A stretch of 64,000 nt of DNA from JBGPQJ01 sp963829485 (GCA_963829485.1 CAWHIK010000009.1:1-64000), one strand, 5' to 3'; positions 16,924 to 25,886 are shown, counted from the first letter of the stretch. Translations and numbers: made by a program. Notes: generated by a model not told the origin, from the sequence alone.

Positions 16924-18723
16924 TTAATCAGTCTTAATTCCAAGCCTCGAGCGTTCTTCCTCGACAACCTTTTCCTCCAGCTTCTTGAAAAGCGGACCCG
17001 GTTGATTTAACTTCGTGCCAGGTTTCAACTCACTCGGCTTCCACTGCAATCCCTCAACCCCCCGATATCGCAATACCTTGTGCGAACCAAGCGAGTCGCT
17101 GACGTCTTCGGTGTACTGTCCGCCGAAGAGCGGTTTCTCATAAGCGAAGAAACCGTGCAGTTTTTCAGATGTGAACGGCAGGAAGGGTGCGAAAAGGGTC
17201 TTAAGCGAGTTTATGATTCTCAAGGCAGTGTAAATCGTCAACGCGGCTTCTTCCGGATTGGTTTTTATCGTTTTCCAGGGTTCATTGTTGCTCAGGTAGA
17301 TATTGCCTTCCTTGGCAAGTTTCATCGCCTCTTCGATGGCTGAACGCAAATGGACTGCCTCCAACTCATCGCCTACAGTCTTAAATCCGTTTTCGATGAC
17401 AGCGAGCAATTTCCGGTCTGCCTCGCGAAGGTTATCCGGGTTGATGTTGGGGACTTTGCCATCCCAGTTCTTGTAACAAAAAGTCAAAGCACGGTTTACC
17501 AGGTTGCCCCAGGTATCCACAAGCTCGGAGTTATTGCGTGTCACGAAGCCTGCCCAATCCCAATCGCTGTCCTTGGCTTCGGGCATATTCACCGTCAGGT
17601 AATAACGTACCGCGTCGGGGTCATAACGCGTCAACGCGTCACGAACCCACACCGCCCAATTGCGCGAGCCGCTGATCTTGTCGCCCTCAAGGTTCATGAA
17701 CTGGTTCGCGGGGACATCGTAAGGGAGAGTCAGCGGGATTTCTTCTCCCCGGAGTATTTCCATGAACGCGCTGCCAACGCCCATCAGTTCAGCCGGCCAA
17801 AGCGAAGTATGGAAGAAAATGTTGTCCTTGCCGATAAAGTGGAATTGCTTGGCCTTGGGATTGACCCACCACTCCCGCCAAGCCTCCTTCTCGGGTTGGA
17901 GCTGCCCCCACTCGATGGGTGCTGAGAGGTAGCCGATGACGGCTTCGAACCAAACATAAAGGCATTTACCGTCCCAGCCCTCGACAGGGACTGGGATCCC
18001 CCAGTCGAGGTCGCGTGTGATCGGGCGCGGCTTGAGCCCTTCCGCTTCGATTTTGCCCAGCGATTCGCCAATCACCGTATCGCGCATGTGGCTGGCTCGT
18101 TCCTTTAGGAATTTCTTTACTTCAGGCTCGAGTTTTGAAAGATCGATAAAAAAATGCTCCGTTTCGCGTAATTCCGGGGAAGAGGTATCCCCCGCCACCT
18201 TCGAGCGGGGGTTGAGGAGCTTATCCGGCTCCAGCACGTTCCCGCATTTATCACACTGATCGGAACGTGAGTTTTCATCGCCGCAGATGTAGCAAGTTCC
18301 TTCTATGTAACGATCCGGGAGGAACCTTTTCAAGCCAGGGGAGTACCATTGCGGTTCTACTTTGGTGAATAAATAGCCGTTCTTCTGCAAGGCGAGGAAG
18401 ATGGTCTGAGAGACCTTAAAGTGGTTTTCGGTGTGCGTGGAAGTGTAAAGGTCGTAGGTGATGCCGATCTGCTGGAAAAGGTCAATAAAACCTTCATGGT
18501 AGAACTTGTACACTTCCTCCACGGGTTTCCCGAGCTTGTCCGCGCTCATGGTGACGGGCGTGCCGTGCGAATCCGTTCCTGTGATCATCAGCACATTGTT
18601 CCCTTTGAGGCGGTGGTATCGCGCGACGATATCCCCTGGCAGGTGAGACCCAGTCAGGTTCCCTACATGGATCTCCGCGTTGGCATAAGGCCAGGCAACC
18701 GCGATCAGTATATTTTCAGCCAT
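16924..18723 (-). CDS. metG: Methionyl-tRNA synthetase
   Basis: The 599-aa class Ia synthetase charges tRNA-Met. The HIGH-type motif is AEIHVGNLTGSHLPGD near residue 16. A zinc knuckle with two CxxC pairs (CYICG, CDKCG) lies near 140-160. The anticodon-binding helical domain fills the C-terminal third. The usual KMSKS loop reads GDKISGSRNWAV near residue 350, with Gly replacing the second Lys. No C-terminal tRNA-binding dimerisation domain is present. A GTGAGGAA ribosome site precedes the ATG. It lies downstream of a small terminated transcription unit at 18777-18958. Confidence 0.92.
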   Translation of the reverse strand: MAENILIAVAWPYANAEIHVGNLTGSHLPGDIVARYHRLKGNNVLMITGTDSHGTPVTMSADKLGKPVEEVYKFYHEGFIDLFQQIGITYDLYTSTHTENHFKVSQTIFLALQKNGYLFTKVEPQWYSPGLKRFLPDRYIEGTCYICGDENSRSDQCDKCGNVLEPDKLLNPRSKVAGDTSSPELRETEHFFIDLSKLEPEVKKFLKERASHMRDTVIGESLGKIEAEGLKPRPITRDLDWGIPVPVEGWDGKCLYVWFEAVIGYLSAPIEWGQLQPEKEAWREWWVNPKAKQFHFIGKDNIFFHTSLWPAELMGVGSAFMEILRGEEIPLTLPYDVPANQFMNLEGDKISGSRNWAVWVRDALTRYDPDAVRYYLTVNMPEAKDSDWDWAGFVTRNNSELVDTWGNLVNRALTFCYKNWDGKVPNINPDNLREADRKLLAVIENGFKTVGDELEAVHLRSAIEEAMKLAKEGNIYLSNNEPWKTIKTNPEEAALTIYTALRIINSLKTLFAPFLPFTSEKLHGFFAYEKPLFGGQYTEDVSDSLGSHKVLRYRGVEGLQWKPSELKPGTKLNQPGPLFKKLEEKVVEEERSRLGIKTD

Positions 18724-18776
18724 AAGTTCCTCACTTCATATCAATTTCAAAAAATGGATATTTGCGCTAATTCAAA

Positions 18777-18805
18777 TAAAAAGGCTGTCCGTGTTTTGGA
18801 CAGCC
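18777..18805 (-). terminator. Rho-independent terminator upstream of metG
   Basis: On the minus strand GGCTGTCC, a seven-base AAAACAC loop and GGACAGCC are followed by TTTTT. It closes the small transcription unit that starts near 18922 and insulates metG from rpoD. Confidence 0.85.
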
Positions 18806-18923
18806 CTGAGGTCGGAGTGCGATGAACTACGCTTCCCGCTTGGCTGCCCAGACACGGCCTGACATGGCCATCATGGAAATGTCCATCGTTCTCTTCAAGC
18901 GGAAATAGTGTGGATTAATCATG
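18777..18923 (-). ncRNA. Candidate structured small RNA or leaderless 31-aa microprotein gene
   Basis: The stretch between rpoD and metG is a complete small transcription unit: a consensus promoter at 18930-18958, about 145 transcribed bases and a strong terminator. The RNA can form a nine-pair closing stem, UUUCCGCUU with AAGCGGGAA, around an inner GACAU/AUGUC helix. The transcript would also begin at an ATG (18922) opening a 31-codon frame that ends at 18827 (first residues MINPHYFRLKR). No ribosome site is needed if it is leaderless. I cannot decide between RNA and peptide. It does not look like a T-box or a known riboswitch. Confidence 0.55.
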
Positions 18924-18929
18924 GTCCAA

Positions 18930-18958
18930 AGTTTAAGCGGAGTAAGCCGGTCTGTCAA
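18930..18958 (-). promoter_or_regulatory. Consensus promoter of the small unit upstream of metG
   Basis: On the minus strand TTGACA (18958-18953), a 17-base spacer and TAAACT (18935-18930) make one of the best sigma-70 promoters in the window. The ATG of the 31-codon frame lies seven bases downstream. Confidence 0.75.
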
Positions 18959-18964
18959 TGATGA

Positions 18965-20125
18965 TTACAAGTAATCCTTCAGTTGCCTGGCGCGGCGGGG
19001 ATGCCGAAGCCGGCGAAGCGCCTTCCCCTCGATCTGCCGAATTCGCTCTCGCGTCAACCCGAATTTCTTGCCCACTTCCTCGAGCGTATAAACATTGCCG
19101 TCGTCCAGCCCAAATCGCAGGCGGAGCACACGGGCTTCCCGAGGGGAAAGTGTCGTCAGGACTTCTTCGATTTTTTCCCGCAGCATGGACTGGTATGCGC
19201 TCTGAATGGGGGTCGGACTAAAATCATCTTCGATGAACATGCCCAGTTCTGAATCTTCGTCATCGCCCACCGGGCTTTCAAGAGAGAGGGGAAGCCATGA
19301 AACCTTCAAGATCCACTGAACCTTGCGGGCAGACAGACCGATTGACTTGGCAAGTTCCTCGGCAGTGGGCGCTCGTCCAAGACGCTGCTCCAATTCGTGT
19401 GTCAATTTATACATTTGACGAATTCGGTCGATCATGTGAACTGGAACCCGGATCGTTCGCGCCTGGTCCGCAATGGCGCGGGTGATGGTTTGCCGGATCC
19501 ACCAGGTGGCATAGGTCGAGAAACGGAATCCCCTGTGATAATCGTATTTTTCCACAGCCTTCATCAGGCCGAGGTTGCCTTCCTGGATCAGATCAAGGAA
19601 GTGGACCCCACGCCCCATGTATCTCTTGGCGATGGACACAACCAGCCGCGTATTGGCTTTGATCAGGTGTTCCCGGGCGAGGATCCCATCCTGGATTTTA
19701 ATATCCAGTTCCCGCCGGCGGGTGACCGGCAGCCGGCCGTTCTTTTGGACGGTTTTCCTGGCGTGGACCCCGGCTTCGATCCTGTGGGCGATCGACAATT
19801 CCTCTTCCACATTTAGAAGAGGAACGCGTGACATTTCCTTTAAGTACAATCCCACCGTGTCATCGGAAGAAATGCTTTCGACAGGATTAGCCCAGGATTC
19901 AAATTCCGTGGTCAGAGGGATTTCGTCGGTTTGGGATTCGAACTCTGCGTCATGGTCAAGGATATCCACCCCGCGGCGGCGCAGCGCAAGTAAAAGAACA
20001 CTCAACCGCTCCGAATCCTCGCTGGCATCCGGAAAGATTTCCATCAAATCTTCAGTGGTAATGTACCCCTGGACCCCTGCTTTTTCAAGCAGCATGTGCA
20101 GGGCTTCTTTACGTCTTGGAGTCAC
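18965..20125 (-). CDS. rpoD: Primary sigma factor, RpoD/SigA type
   Basis: The 386-aa sigma-70 factor directs RNA polymerase to housekeeping promoters. Residues 1-60 resemble region 1.1 (LLEKAGVQGYITTEDLMEIFP). Region 1.2 has DDTVGLYLKEMSRVPLL, region 2 has YATWWIRQTITRAIADQARTI, region 3 follows, and region 4.2 has VGKKFGLTRERIRQIEGKALRRLRHP. The large non-conserved insert of proteobacterial RpoD is absent. The start is GTG, with GGAGGCAGGC directly before it. The many TTGACA/TATAAT promoters in this window are its expected targets. Confidence 0.93.
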   Translation of the reverse strand: MTPRRKEALHMLLEKAGVQGYITTEDLMEIFPDASEDSERLSVLLLALRRRGVDILDHDAEFESQTDEIPLTTEFESWANPVESISSDDTVGLYLKEMSRVPLLNVEEELSIAHRIEAGVHARKTVQKNGRLPVTRRRELDIKIQDGILAREHLIKANTRLVVSIAKRYMGRGVHFLDLIQEGNLGLMKAVEKYDYHRGFRFSTYATWWIRQTITRAIADQARTIRVPVHMIDRIRQMYKLTHELEQRLGRAPTAEELAKSIGLSARKVQWILKVSWLPLSLESPVGDDEDSELGMFIEDDFSPTPIQSAYQSMLREKIEEVLTTLSPREARVLRLRFGLDDGNVYTLEEVGKKFGLTRERIRQIEGKALRRLRHPRRARQLKDYL

Positions 20126-20194
20126 GCCTGCCTCCGCTGGTCGACACGTTCACCTGAAAATTTTGATTCTGAAAACGAACAATCTCAAAAAGAA

Positions 20195-20704
20195 TTACTT
20201 CAAGAGATCACCCAATTTGGGGAAGGGTGAGTCGTACTGGTTGTCCTTGTGACCGCAATCGACTTCGTTGCGATTTTCACCACATTCCGTACACAGACCT
20301 TTACAATCGGGTTTGCATAGCGGGTTGATCGGCACCTCGAGCAAAGCATATTCCCGCATCAAAGGTTGAAGATCAATGTGTGCGTCTTCCGGCATCATGA
20401 GACCTGAATCGGTGACATTTTCGGGTTTGAACGCATACAGCTCGGTAAAATCCCAATGCATCTGTTGAGTAAACTCGCTCAGACAGCGCACGCATTCGAG
20501 CGGGACTGTCCCTTGAAAATCTCCCTGAACAAGCAATCCCTGTGGAGTTCGGCTGATCTTGGCTGCGCCTGAGAAATCGGTCAAAACCAGATCTTCGCCG
20601 GCTGGCAAGGTTGCTTCTTCGAAATCAAAAATGCGGTTGATGCCAATCGGGGAATTTACCAAAAATCCGACATTCAGCCGCAGGAGTTTACGTGGATTTG
20701 CCAC
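20195..20704 (-). CDS. YceD/DUF177 family protein
   Basis: The 169-aa protein has the DUF177 layout: a beta-rich N-terminus, a CxxC pair in ECVRCLSEF near residue 92, and a C-terminal C-x-x-x-C / C-x-x-C cluster (CKPDCKGLCTECG) near 140. In many bacteria this gene precedes rpmF and influences 23S rRNA or ribosome assembly. Here no rpmF follows; rpoD is next. The start is GTG, preceded by AAAAAAGG, and it is driven by the promoter at 20738-20766. Confidence 0.8.
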   Translation of the reverse strand: MANPRKLLRLNVGFLVNSPIGINRIFDFEEATLPAGEDLVLTDFSGAAKISRTPQGLLVQGDFQGTVPLECVRCLSEFTQQMHWDFTELYAFKPENVTDSGLMMPEDAHIDLQPLMREYALLEVPINPLCKPDCKGLCTECGENRNEVDCGHKDNQYDSPFPKLGDLLK

Positions 20705-20737
20705 CTTTTTTATGCCCGGGGATACGAAGTTGTGTAC

Positions 20738-20766
20738 ATTCTAGCACAAGCAGAATCACTCGTCAA
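20738..20766 (-). promoter_or_regulatory. Promoter of the DUF177-rpoD pair
   Basis: On the minus strand TTGACG (20766-20761), a 17-base spacer and TAGAAT (20743-20738) form a strong promoter. The leader to the GTG at 20704 is about 30 bases. The 69-base gap to rpoD has no terminator, so both genes may be read together. Confidence 0.75.
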
Positions 20767-20831
20767 GAGAAATTTCGCGTATACACGAGAAGAGATTTCG
20801 TATAAAAGAATCTCTAACCGTAAATAAAAGA

Positions 20832-20853
20832 AAGAGCCCGGAAACGGGCTCTT
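20832..20853 (-). terminator. Terminator of the polyprenyl synthase operon
   Basis: On the minus strand AAGAGCCCG pairs with CGGGCTCTT around TTTC and is followed by TCTTTTATTT. It lies just past the stop of the polyprenyl synthase gene. Confidence 0.85.
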
Positions 20854-20860
20854 AATCTTG

Positions 20861-21829
20861 CTAGGAATTCCGATTTACGATGTATCTTGCCAGATTTTCC
20901 AATTCCTGCCTTTCGGTTGAGGGCGGGAAATTGTTCAAGGCTTCCAGTGCTTTATCGACGTGGGTTCGTGCTTCGTTGATAGCTTTCGAAGTTGAATTTG
21001 TATTGCGGATAGCATTAATCAAGCGATCCATTCGCTCCTGGTTGCCCCAGCCTCCCTCAGCAAGAAGTTTGACGTCAGGATCACCTGGATATTCTTCAGC
21101 AAAGTAGATCGCTGGCAAAGTGACCAGACCCTGCAATAAATCAGATCCGACAGGTTTACCTACGGTGGATTGCTCCCCTGAAAAATCCAGAACATCGTCC
21201 ATGATCTGAAAGGCCATGCCGATCTGGTATCCATATGCCTTAAGCACTGCCCGAGGGGTTTCCTCCTCCGTACTGACCATGGCTGCTGCCAGCGTTGACA
21301 TTTCGAAAAGTGATGCAGTTTTGGCATAGATGCGGCGGTAATAATTGGAGCGATCGATCAGGCCGTGGGCTGCAAACAACTGTGTCAATTCACCGTTGAC
21401 GATCACCGAGAGGGTATCGGCGAAAAGTTTCATCAGGGGAAGGTAATCCGTATCGGCGGCGAGTTTGGCAGCGCGCGCAAACAGGAAATCTCCCGTCAGT
21501 ACCGTTGCGGCAGGGGACCAGCGCGCGTTGAGGGTGGGCATGCCGCGCCTCAGCAAAGAACCGTCTATCAGGTCATCATGGACGAGCGTCGCGGTATGGA
21601 GCATTTCCACCGAAGCTCCCAGGGTTACGAGTTTTTCCAGAGGTCCACCGAGCATCCTGCCGACCAGGAAAACCACCGTAGGGCGAATCCGCTTTCCTCC
21701 TGCTGAAAGCAAATGCTCCAGCGCAACACGCAGGTCCGGGTGCTGCTCGGTACCTGTCTGGGCGCGCATGCGTTCCTCAACCAGAGCGACGTCATCTTGT
21801 ACTGCGGTAAAAAAAGTAGCGGTGTTCAA
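20861..21829 (-). CDS. Trans-isoprenyl diphosphate synthase (polyprenyl synthetase)
   Basis: The 322-aa enzyme condenses isopentenyl diphosphate onto allylic diphosphates to make a long-chain polyprenyl diphosphate, probably for quinones. The first aspartate-rich motif is LVHDDLIDGSLLRRG near residue 89 and the second is QIMDDVLDFSG near 215. GGKRIRP near 50 binds substrate. The product length (octa- or heptaprenyl) cannot be read safely. The start is TTG in a GAGGCTGAGAT context, three bases after the tatD stop, so it is the last gene of a phosphomutase-tatD-synthase operon. Confidence 0.88.
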   Translation of the reverse strand: MNTATFFTAVQDDVALVEERMRAQTGTEQHPDLRVALEHLLSAGGKRIRPTVVFLVGRMLGGPLEKLVTLGASVEMLHTATLVHDDLIDGSLLRRGMPTLNARWSPAATVLTGDFLFARAAKLAADTDYLPLMKLFADTLSVIVNGELTQLFAAHGLIDRSNYYRRIYAKTASLFEMSTLAAAMVSTEEETPRAVLKAYGYQIGMAFQIMDDVLDFSGEQSTVGKPVGSDLLQGLVTLPAIYFAEEYPGDPDVKLLAEGGWGNQERMDRLINAIRNTNSTSKAINEARTHVDKALEALNNFPPSTERQELENLARYIVNRNS

Positions 21830-21832
21830 ATC

Positions 21833-22654
21833 TCAGCCTCCCCAGCAGAACAAGCGGTCAGCATTGGCAGTCGTGATTTTCGCCACCTGTTCGCGGGTTG
21901 TTGAATGGATTTCTGCAATTTTATCAGCAATAAAGGCAACATTGGATGGTTCATTCCGCTTTCCACGCCTGGGAACGGGAGAAAGATAAGGTGCATCCGT
22001 CTCGATTAATATGTTTTCAAGCCGCAACTGAGCAATGATTTCCTGCCTCGTTTGTGAAGTATTGAAAGTGACAGGTCCTGTCACTCCGATATAAAAGCCC
22101 AACTCCATTGCCTGCTCTGCTATTTCCAGAGAACTGCTGAAGGAATGCATCACACCCGGTCGATCGGCCAAAGGAGAGTTTTGAGTTCTAAGTTGCTCAA
22201 CCCAATTCCTCAGGGTCTGAAGTAAATCACGAGCGCAGTCACCTTCCAGCTTGTCTTCCTTTTCGCGCAAATGAATCACAATTGGAATTTCCAGTTCCGC
22301 AGCCAATGCAAGCTGTTCGGACAAAACTTTTAACTGATGGTCGTGAGGGGCAACATCCCAATAATAGTCGAGACCGATTTCACCGATGGCGACCACTTTT
22401 TGACTGAGGGACAACTCACGCAGAGCAGAGATGGTCTGCCCGTCCCAGGTCAGCGAATCGCTGGGATGCACACCGATGGCCGCATAGAGTTTTGGGTGAG
22501 TTTCCGCCAGGTTCAATGCGCGGACGCTTGAGCGAAGATCCACACCCGGGATCAGGATCCGATTTACGCCTGCCTCCCAGGCTCGGGAGAGAACGTCCTG
22601 CCGGTCGTGGTCGAACTTGTCAAAATCCAGATGGCAATGGGTGTCAGTGAGCAC
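21833..22654 (-). CDS. tatD: TatD family metal-dependent DNase
   Basis: The 273-aa TIM-barrel hydrolase is of the TatD/YcfH family, with 3'-5' exonuclease activity on DNA or RNA in studied members. The metal ligands are visible as THCHLDF at residues 5-11, GEIGLDYYW near 92, IVIHLRE near 123, HSF near 168 and ETDAPYLSP near 218. The ATG overlaps the TAA of the upstream phosphomutase gene by one base, so translation is coupled. Confidence 0.9.
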   Translation of the reverse strand: MLTDTHCHLDFDKFDHDRQDVLSRAWEAGVNRILIPGVDLRSSVRALNLAETHPKLYAAIGVHPSDSLTWDGQTISALRELSLSQKVVAIGEIGLDYYWDVAPHDHQLKVLSEQLALAAELEIPIVIHLREKEDKLEGDCARDLLQTLRNWVEQLRTQNSPLADRPGVMHSFSSSLEIAEQAMELGFYIGVTGPVTFNTSQTRQEIIAQLRLENILIETDAPYLSPVPRRGKRNEPSNVAFIADKIAEIHSTTREQVAKITTANADRLFCWGG

Positions 22655-24078
22655 TATTTTATGCCGGCGACCTTCAGCCCATCCTGTAAAATTGCCTGCA
22701 CCTTGTCACCATGAGTCGTTTCACAGTAGACGCGCATGATCGGCTCAGTGCCCGAGAAGCGGATGAGCATCCAGCCGCCATCTTCCAGCTTGAATTGAAA
22801 CCCGTCGATGGTGACAAGTTCGGTGACTTTCAAGCCGCCCAGGGTGGATGGTTTGGCAGCAAGAATGGCTGCTTCGCGGTCTTTGCGGTCGCCGCTGAAG
22901 GCGGTATCGATCCGGTCATAGAAGTATTCGCTTCCCACTTTTTCGAACAGTATTTTTAACAGCTCAGTGGGTTTTTTCCCGAAACGGACCATAAAATCGA
23001 GGATGTAGAGACCAGCCAGAATCCCGTCGCGTTCTGGCACGTTGCCCCGGAATGCGTAGCCTCCGCTTTCCTCACCGCCGATCAACGCATTGGTCTCGAT
23101 CATCTTCGGAGCGACGTATTTGAATCCCACACCGGTTTCATGTACCGGGACACCGTACAACTCGCCCAGCTTGTTCAACATGCCCGTTGTGGAGAGAGTT
23201 TTGACGATCGCGCCGCGCTGGCCTCTGACCTCCAGGAGGTAATAAGCGAGCAGGGCATAGACTCTCAACTGGTTCACAAAGTTGCCATTTTCATCCCCGA
23301 TCCCGCATCGGTCTGCATCGCCATCGGTAATCAGCAGCACGTCGGCATGGTTCTCCACGGTTGCCTTTAATCCGGCGTTGATGTTCGGCGGGATGGGTTC
23401 AGGCCGTTTCATCTCAGGAAAGGATGGATTTCGTTCGTTGTGGATCTCGAGGATTCTGGTTTTTCCTCCCGCGAGAAGGCGAGGAAAATAACCGGCGCCA
23501 TTGCCCCACATGGTATCCACCATGACCGTCAAGCCGGCATCCTTGATGGGCTGCAGGTCGATCAGTTTTTTGATATGTTCAATATACGGCGTATGGGGAT
23601 CAAAGCGGACGATTTTTCCACTGGCTTCGCCCTCGATCAGCGGGATTTGTTTCACTGAAGAGATGGAATCCGGTATCAGTGCTTCAATTTTGAGCAGTCC
23701 ATCCGGGTCGATCGCTCCGCCGTTCTCATCCCTGACTTTAAAACCATTATCCGCCGGGGGGTTATGGGAAGCTGTAATGTTCACAGCTCCACAAGCTTTA
23801 CGATTGACCACCGAGAAGGCGATAACAGGTGTAGGTGTTGCCCCGTCGGTAAGGTGGACGTTCAGACCGTTACCGGCGAGGACTTCGGCAACCGCGGCTG
23901 CAAAACTCTCCGAGCCAAATCGTTTGTCGTGTCCGACCACAACCCACTCGCCCTTTTTCCCTTTTTCCAGGAGGTAGGACGAGAATCCCTGCGTGCAGCG
24001 CCGAACATTATCGAATGTATAATCTTCCGCGATCACGCCTCGCCAGCCGTCTGTGCCGAACTTGATTTTTGCAGCCAT
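22654..24078 (-). CDS. Phosphoglucomutase/phosphomannomutase
   Basis: This 474-aa alpha-D-phosphohexomutase interconverts hexose 1- and 6-phosphates. The phosphoserine loop is NITASHNPPADNGFK near residue 100, the metal loop is ITDGDADRCGI near 250, the sugar-binding loop is GGEESGGYAF near 340, and the C-terminal phosphate loop is RFSGTEPIMRVY near 450. Specificity for glucose or mannose is unclear; the mannose-1-phosphate guanylyltransferase at 52564 would use mannose 1-phosphate. It heads the three-gene minus-strand operon. Confidence 0.88.
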   Translation of the reverse strand: MAAKIKFGTDGWRGVIAEDYTFDNVRRCTQGFSSYLLEKGKKGEWVVVGHDKRFGSESFAAAVAEVLAGNGLNVHLTDGATPTPVIAFSVVNRKACGAVNITASHNPPADNGFKVRDENGGAIDPDGLLKIEALIPDSISSVKQIPLIEGEASGKIVRFDPHTPYIEHIKKLIDLQPIKDAGLTVMVDTMWGNGAGYFPRLLAGGKTRILEIHNERNPSFPEMKRPEPIPPNINAGLKATVENHADVLLITDGDADRCGIGDENGNFVNQLRVYALLAYYLLEVRGQRGAIVKTLSTTGMLNKLGELYGVPVHETGVGFKYVAPKMIETNALIGGEESGGYAFRGNVPERDGILAGLYILDFMVRFGKKPTELLKILFEKVGSEYFYDRIDTAFSGDRKDREAAILAAKPSTLGGLKVTELVTIDGFQFKLEDGGWMLIRFSGTEPIMRVYCETTHGDKVQAILQDGLKVAGIK

Positions 24079-24260
24079 AGGGATCTCCTTAAGAGGATAA
24101 TGACGGGGGTATTATATCAGCGACAGGTGACCCGTGACCAGCCATGTTATTGGTCATTGTTATTTTGATCATCGTGTCGCTCTAATGTAATGGTGTCTCT
24201 TTTTTGCTACAATAAATACGACAAAATTTGGACCTTTCGTTGCAAGAGGACGAGGCCAAA

Positions 24261-24812
24261 ATGTTAAACCCAAAAGGAATTGCAGACTTAATCACATTAA
24301 TCCGTGTCTTGATGGGAGTCTTCCTGGCATGGCTTGGATTCAACCGCGGACCCGAATCCCTCCCCCAGGCGATCGTGGTAATGACGCTTTGCTGGGCGGG
24401 GGATTTTCTGGACGGCAAGATCGCGCGCCTAAGCCAGCCTCCGCGTCACAGCTGGATCGGAGACAATGACCTATTCTGGGATGTGTTCGTCTCTTTGGGA
24501 TTAGGAGTCTACCTGGTTGGGGCAGGATTCATCGAGTGGTACGTCGCCTGCATTTATCTCGTGATCTGGGGGGTTCTGCTCTTGCGCTTCGGATTGGATG
24601 GAAACCTGCTGATGCTGGTTCAGGCATTCATTTACTTTTGTTTCGTTTGGGTGGCTCTCAGTGTGGCACCGCAATTTGGGCGTTGGATGGTCGCATTGCT
24701 CTTCTTGATCACGATCATTAATTGGCGCCGGTTTTCCACGCAGGTCGTCCCAAAATTTATTCACGGGATGAAGGAAGTGTGGCGGAGTCACAATCCGCCC
24801 GATAACCCCTGA
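24261..24812 (+). CDS. CDP-alcohol phosphatidyltransferase-like membrane protein
   Basis: The 183-aa multi-pass protein transfers, by family, a phosphatidyl group from CDP-diacylglycerol to an alcohol in phospholipid synthesis. The CDP-OH-P signature is recognisable as DGKIAR followed by GDNDLFWD near residues 49-74, but the spacing between AR and G is ten rather than eight residues. That makes the exact activity uncertain. About five hydrophobic segments follow. The ATG at MLNPKG has AAGAGGACGAGG upstream. It probably forms an operon with the EEP gene 13 bases downstream. Confidence 0.7.
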   Translation: MLNPKGIADLITLIRVLMGVFLAWLGFNRGPESLPQAIVVMTLCWAGDFLDGKIARLSQPPRHSWIGDNDLFWDVFVSLGLGVYLVGAGFIEWYVACIYLVIWGVLLLRFGLDGNLLMLVQAFIYFCFVWVALSVAPQFGRWMVALLFLITIINWRRFSTQVVPKFIHGMKEVWRSHNPPDNP

Positions 24813-24825
24813 GAAGTCGATTTCC

Positions 24826-25794
24826 ATGCCGCAGAACTCAACAATAAACCCTGAAACTCACGAACAAGGGGAAGTGGATCCATTTTCGCGACTCTGGCTG
24901 AAACTGGAATCCATCACCCGCAAGCTTGGGAGCAAAAGGCTGACCCGTTGGGCAGACAAGATCATTTCTGTGGCGGAACCCACTGGAAAGATATTCATGA
25001 GCACGGTCCCGGCATCGAACACTCAAAAAGAATGTCGATCATTATCTGTCCTCAGTTCCAATCTATGGCACGATTGGCCGCGATTTAGGAATGTTGAAAA
25101 ACGTCTCGAATCTTTTGCGAGGCTGGTGGAACAGGAAAACGTCGATGTGCTGTTGCTTCAGGAGGTCGCGCGCACTCGTTCGTTAAAAGTCGACAACTGG
25201 CTGGCGGAGAGGCTGAACATGTCCTATGTCTATTCGCGTGCCAATGGATCGGAACGCATCGGATTCGAAGAAGGTCTCGGAGTTTTCAGCCGATTCCGCA
25301 TGGAGAGGTTTCCCCATTCCCGTCAGGTCAGCCGGATCACCAATCCGTTTGTGCACCGGATGGCGCTGGGCGTTGAAATACTTACTCCTTGCGGAAGCAT
25401 GCTCGCCGTGTCCGTCCATTTGGGATTGATCCGCCACTCCAATGCCCAACAATTGAATGAACTGCACCACTGGATAAAAAACCTGGCAGCGGGCAGGTCG
25501 GTTTTGATCGGGGGGGATTTCAATGCTCCGGAACGAAGCAAGCGCATCAGAAAGGTTCGTACCTTTTGGCAGGATACTTACCGAACCGCTCAAACCCCGG
25601 GGCACTCACACACGCATTCTATGAAGTGGCCTTGGGGGAGCCGTTTGCTCAGTCATCGTATTGACTACATTTTTCTACAGCCAGGGGTCCCGGAGTGGCG
25701 GGTTTTGGAGGTGCATCACCTCGACTCGCCGGAAGGACCTCATTCTGATCACAAAGCTGTTGTTGCCCGGCTTGCCCCAGTCCATAAAAAGTGA
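24826..25794 (+). CDS. Endonuclease/exonuclease/phosphatase (EEP) family protein
   Basis: The 322-aa protein has the EEP fold found in DNase I, exonuclease III and phosphodiesterases. Core motifs are SSNLW near residue 76, VDVLLLQEVARTR near 107, a VSVHLGLIRHS segment near 197, GGDFNAPE near 228, HRIDYIF near 280, and the terminal SDHKAVVARL with its catalytic Asp-His. Residues 1-70 are a non-conserved lead with no signal peptide. The gene follows the CDP-alcohol transferase closely, so a lipid phosphodiesterase role is possible but only inferred. Confidence 0.75.
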   Translation: MPQNSTINPETHEQGEVDPFSRLWLKLESITRKLGSKRLTRWADKIISVAEPTGKIFMSTVPASNTQKECRSLSVLSSNLWHDWPRFRNVEKRLESFARLVEQENVDVLLLQEVARTRSLKVDNWLAERLNMSYVYSRANGSERIGFEEGLGVFSRFRMERFPHSRQVSRITNPFVHRMALGVEILTPCGSMLAVSVHLGLIRHSNAQQLNELHHWIKNLAAGRSVLIGGDFNAPERSKRIRKVRTFWQDTYRTAQTPGHSHTHSMKWPWGSRLLSHRIDYIFLQPGVPEWRVLEVHHLDSPEGPHSDHKAVVARLAPVHKK

Positions 25795-25873
25795 CTCTTG
25801 CATCCTTTCTCGGAATGCAGGCAGTCATTTCCTATTTTCTGAAGAATCCACATCATTGATCATATTATGCAGT

Positions 25874-25879
25874 TATAAT
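25874..25879 (+). promoter_or_regulatory. -10 box of iscS-mnmA
   Basis: A perfect TATAAT lies seven bases before the iscS start codon, with no ribosome site between. No good -35 is visible at standard spacing. A leaderless transcript is likely. Confidence 0.55.
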
Positions 25880-25886
25880 CCCGCCT

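Noticed and set aside
18724..18964. T-box or SAM riboswitch controlling metG
   Set aside because: No T-box motif or SAM riboswitch core is seen, and the unit ends in its own terminator before a separate metG ribosome site.
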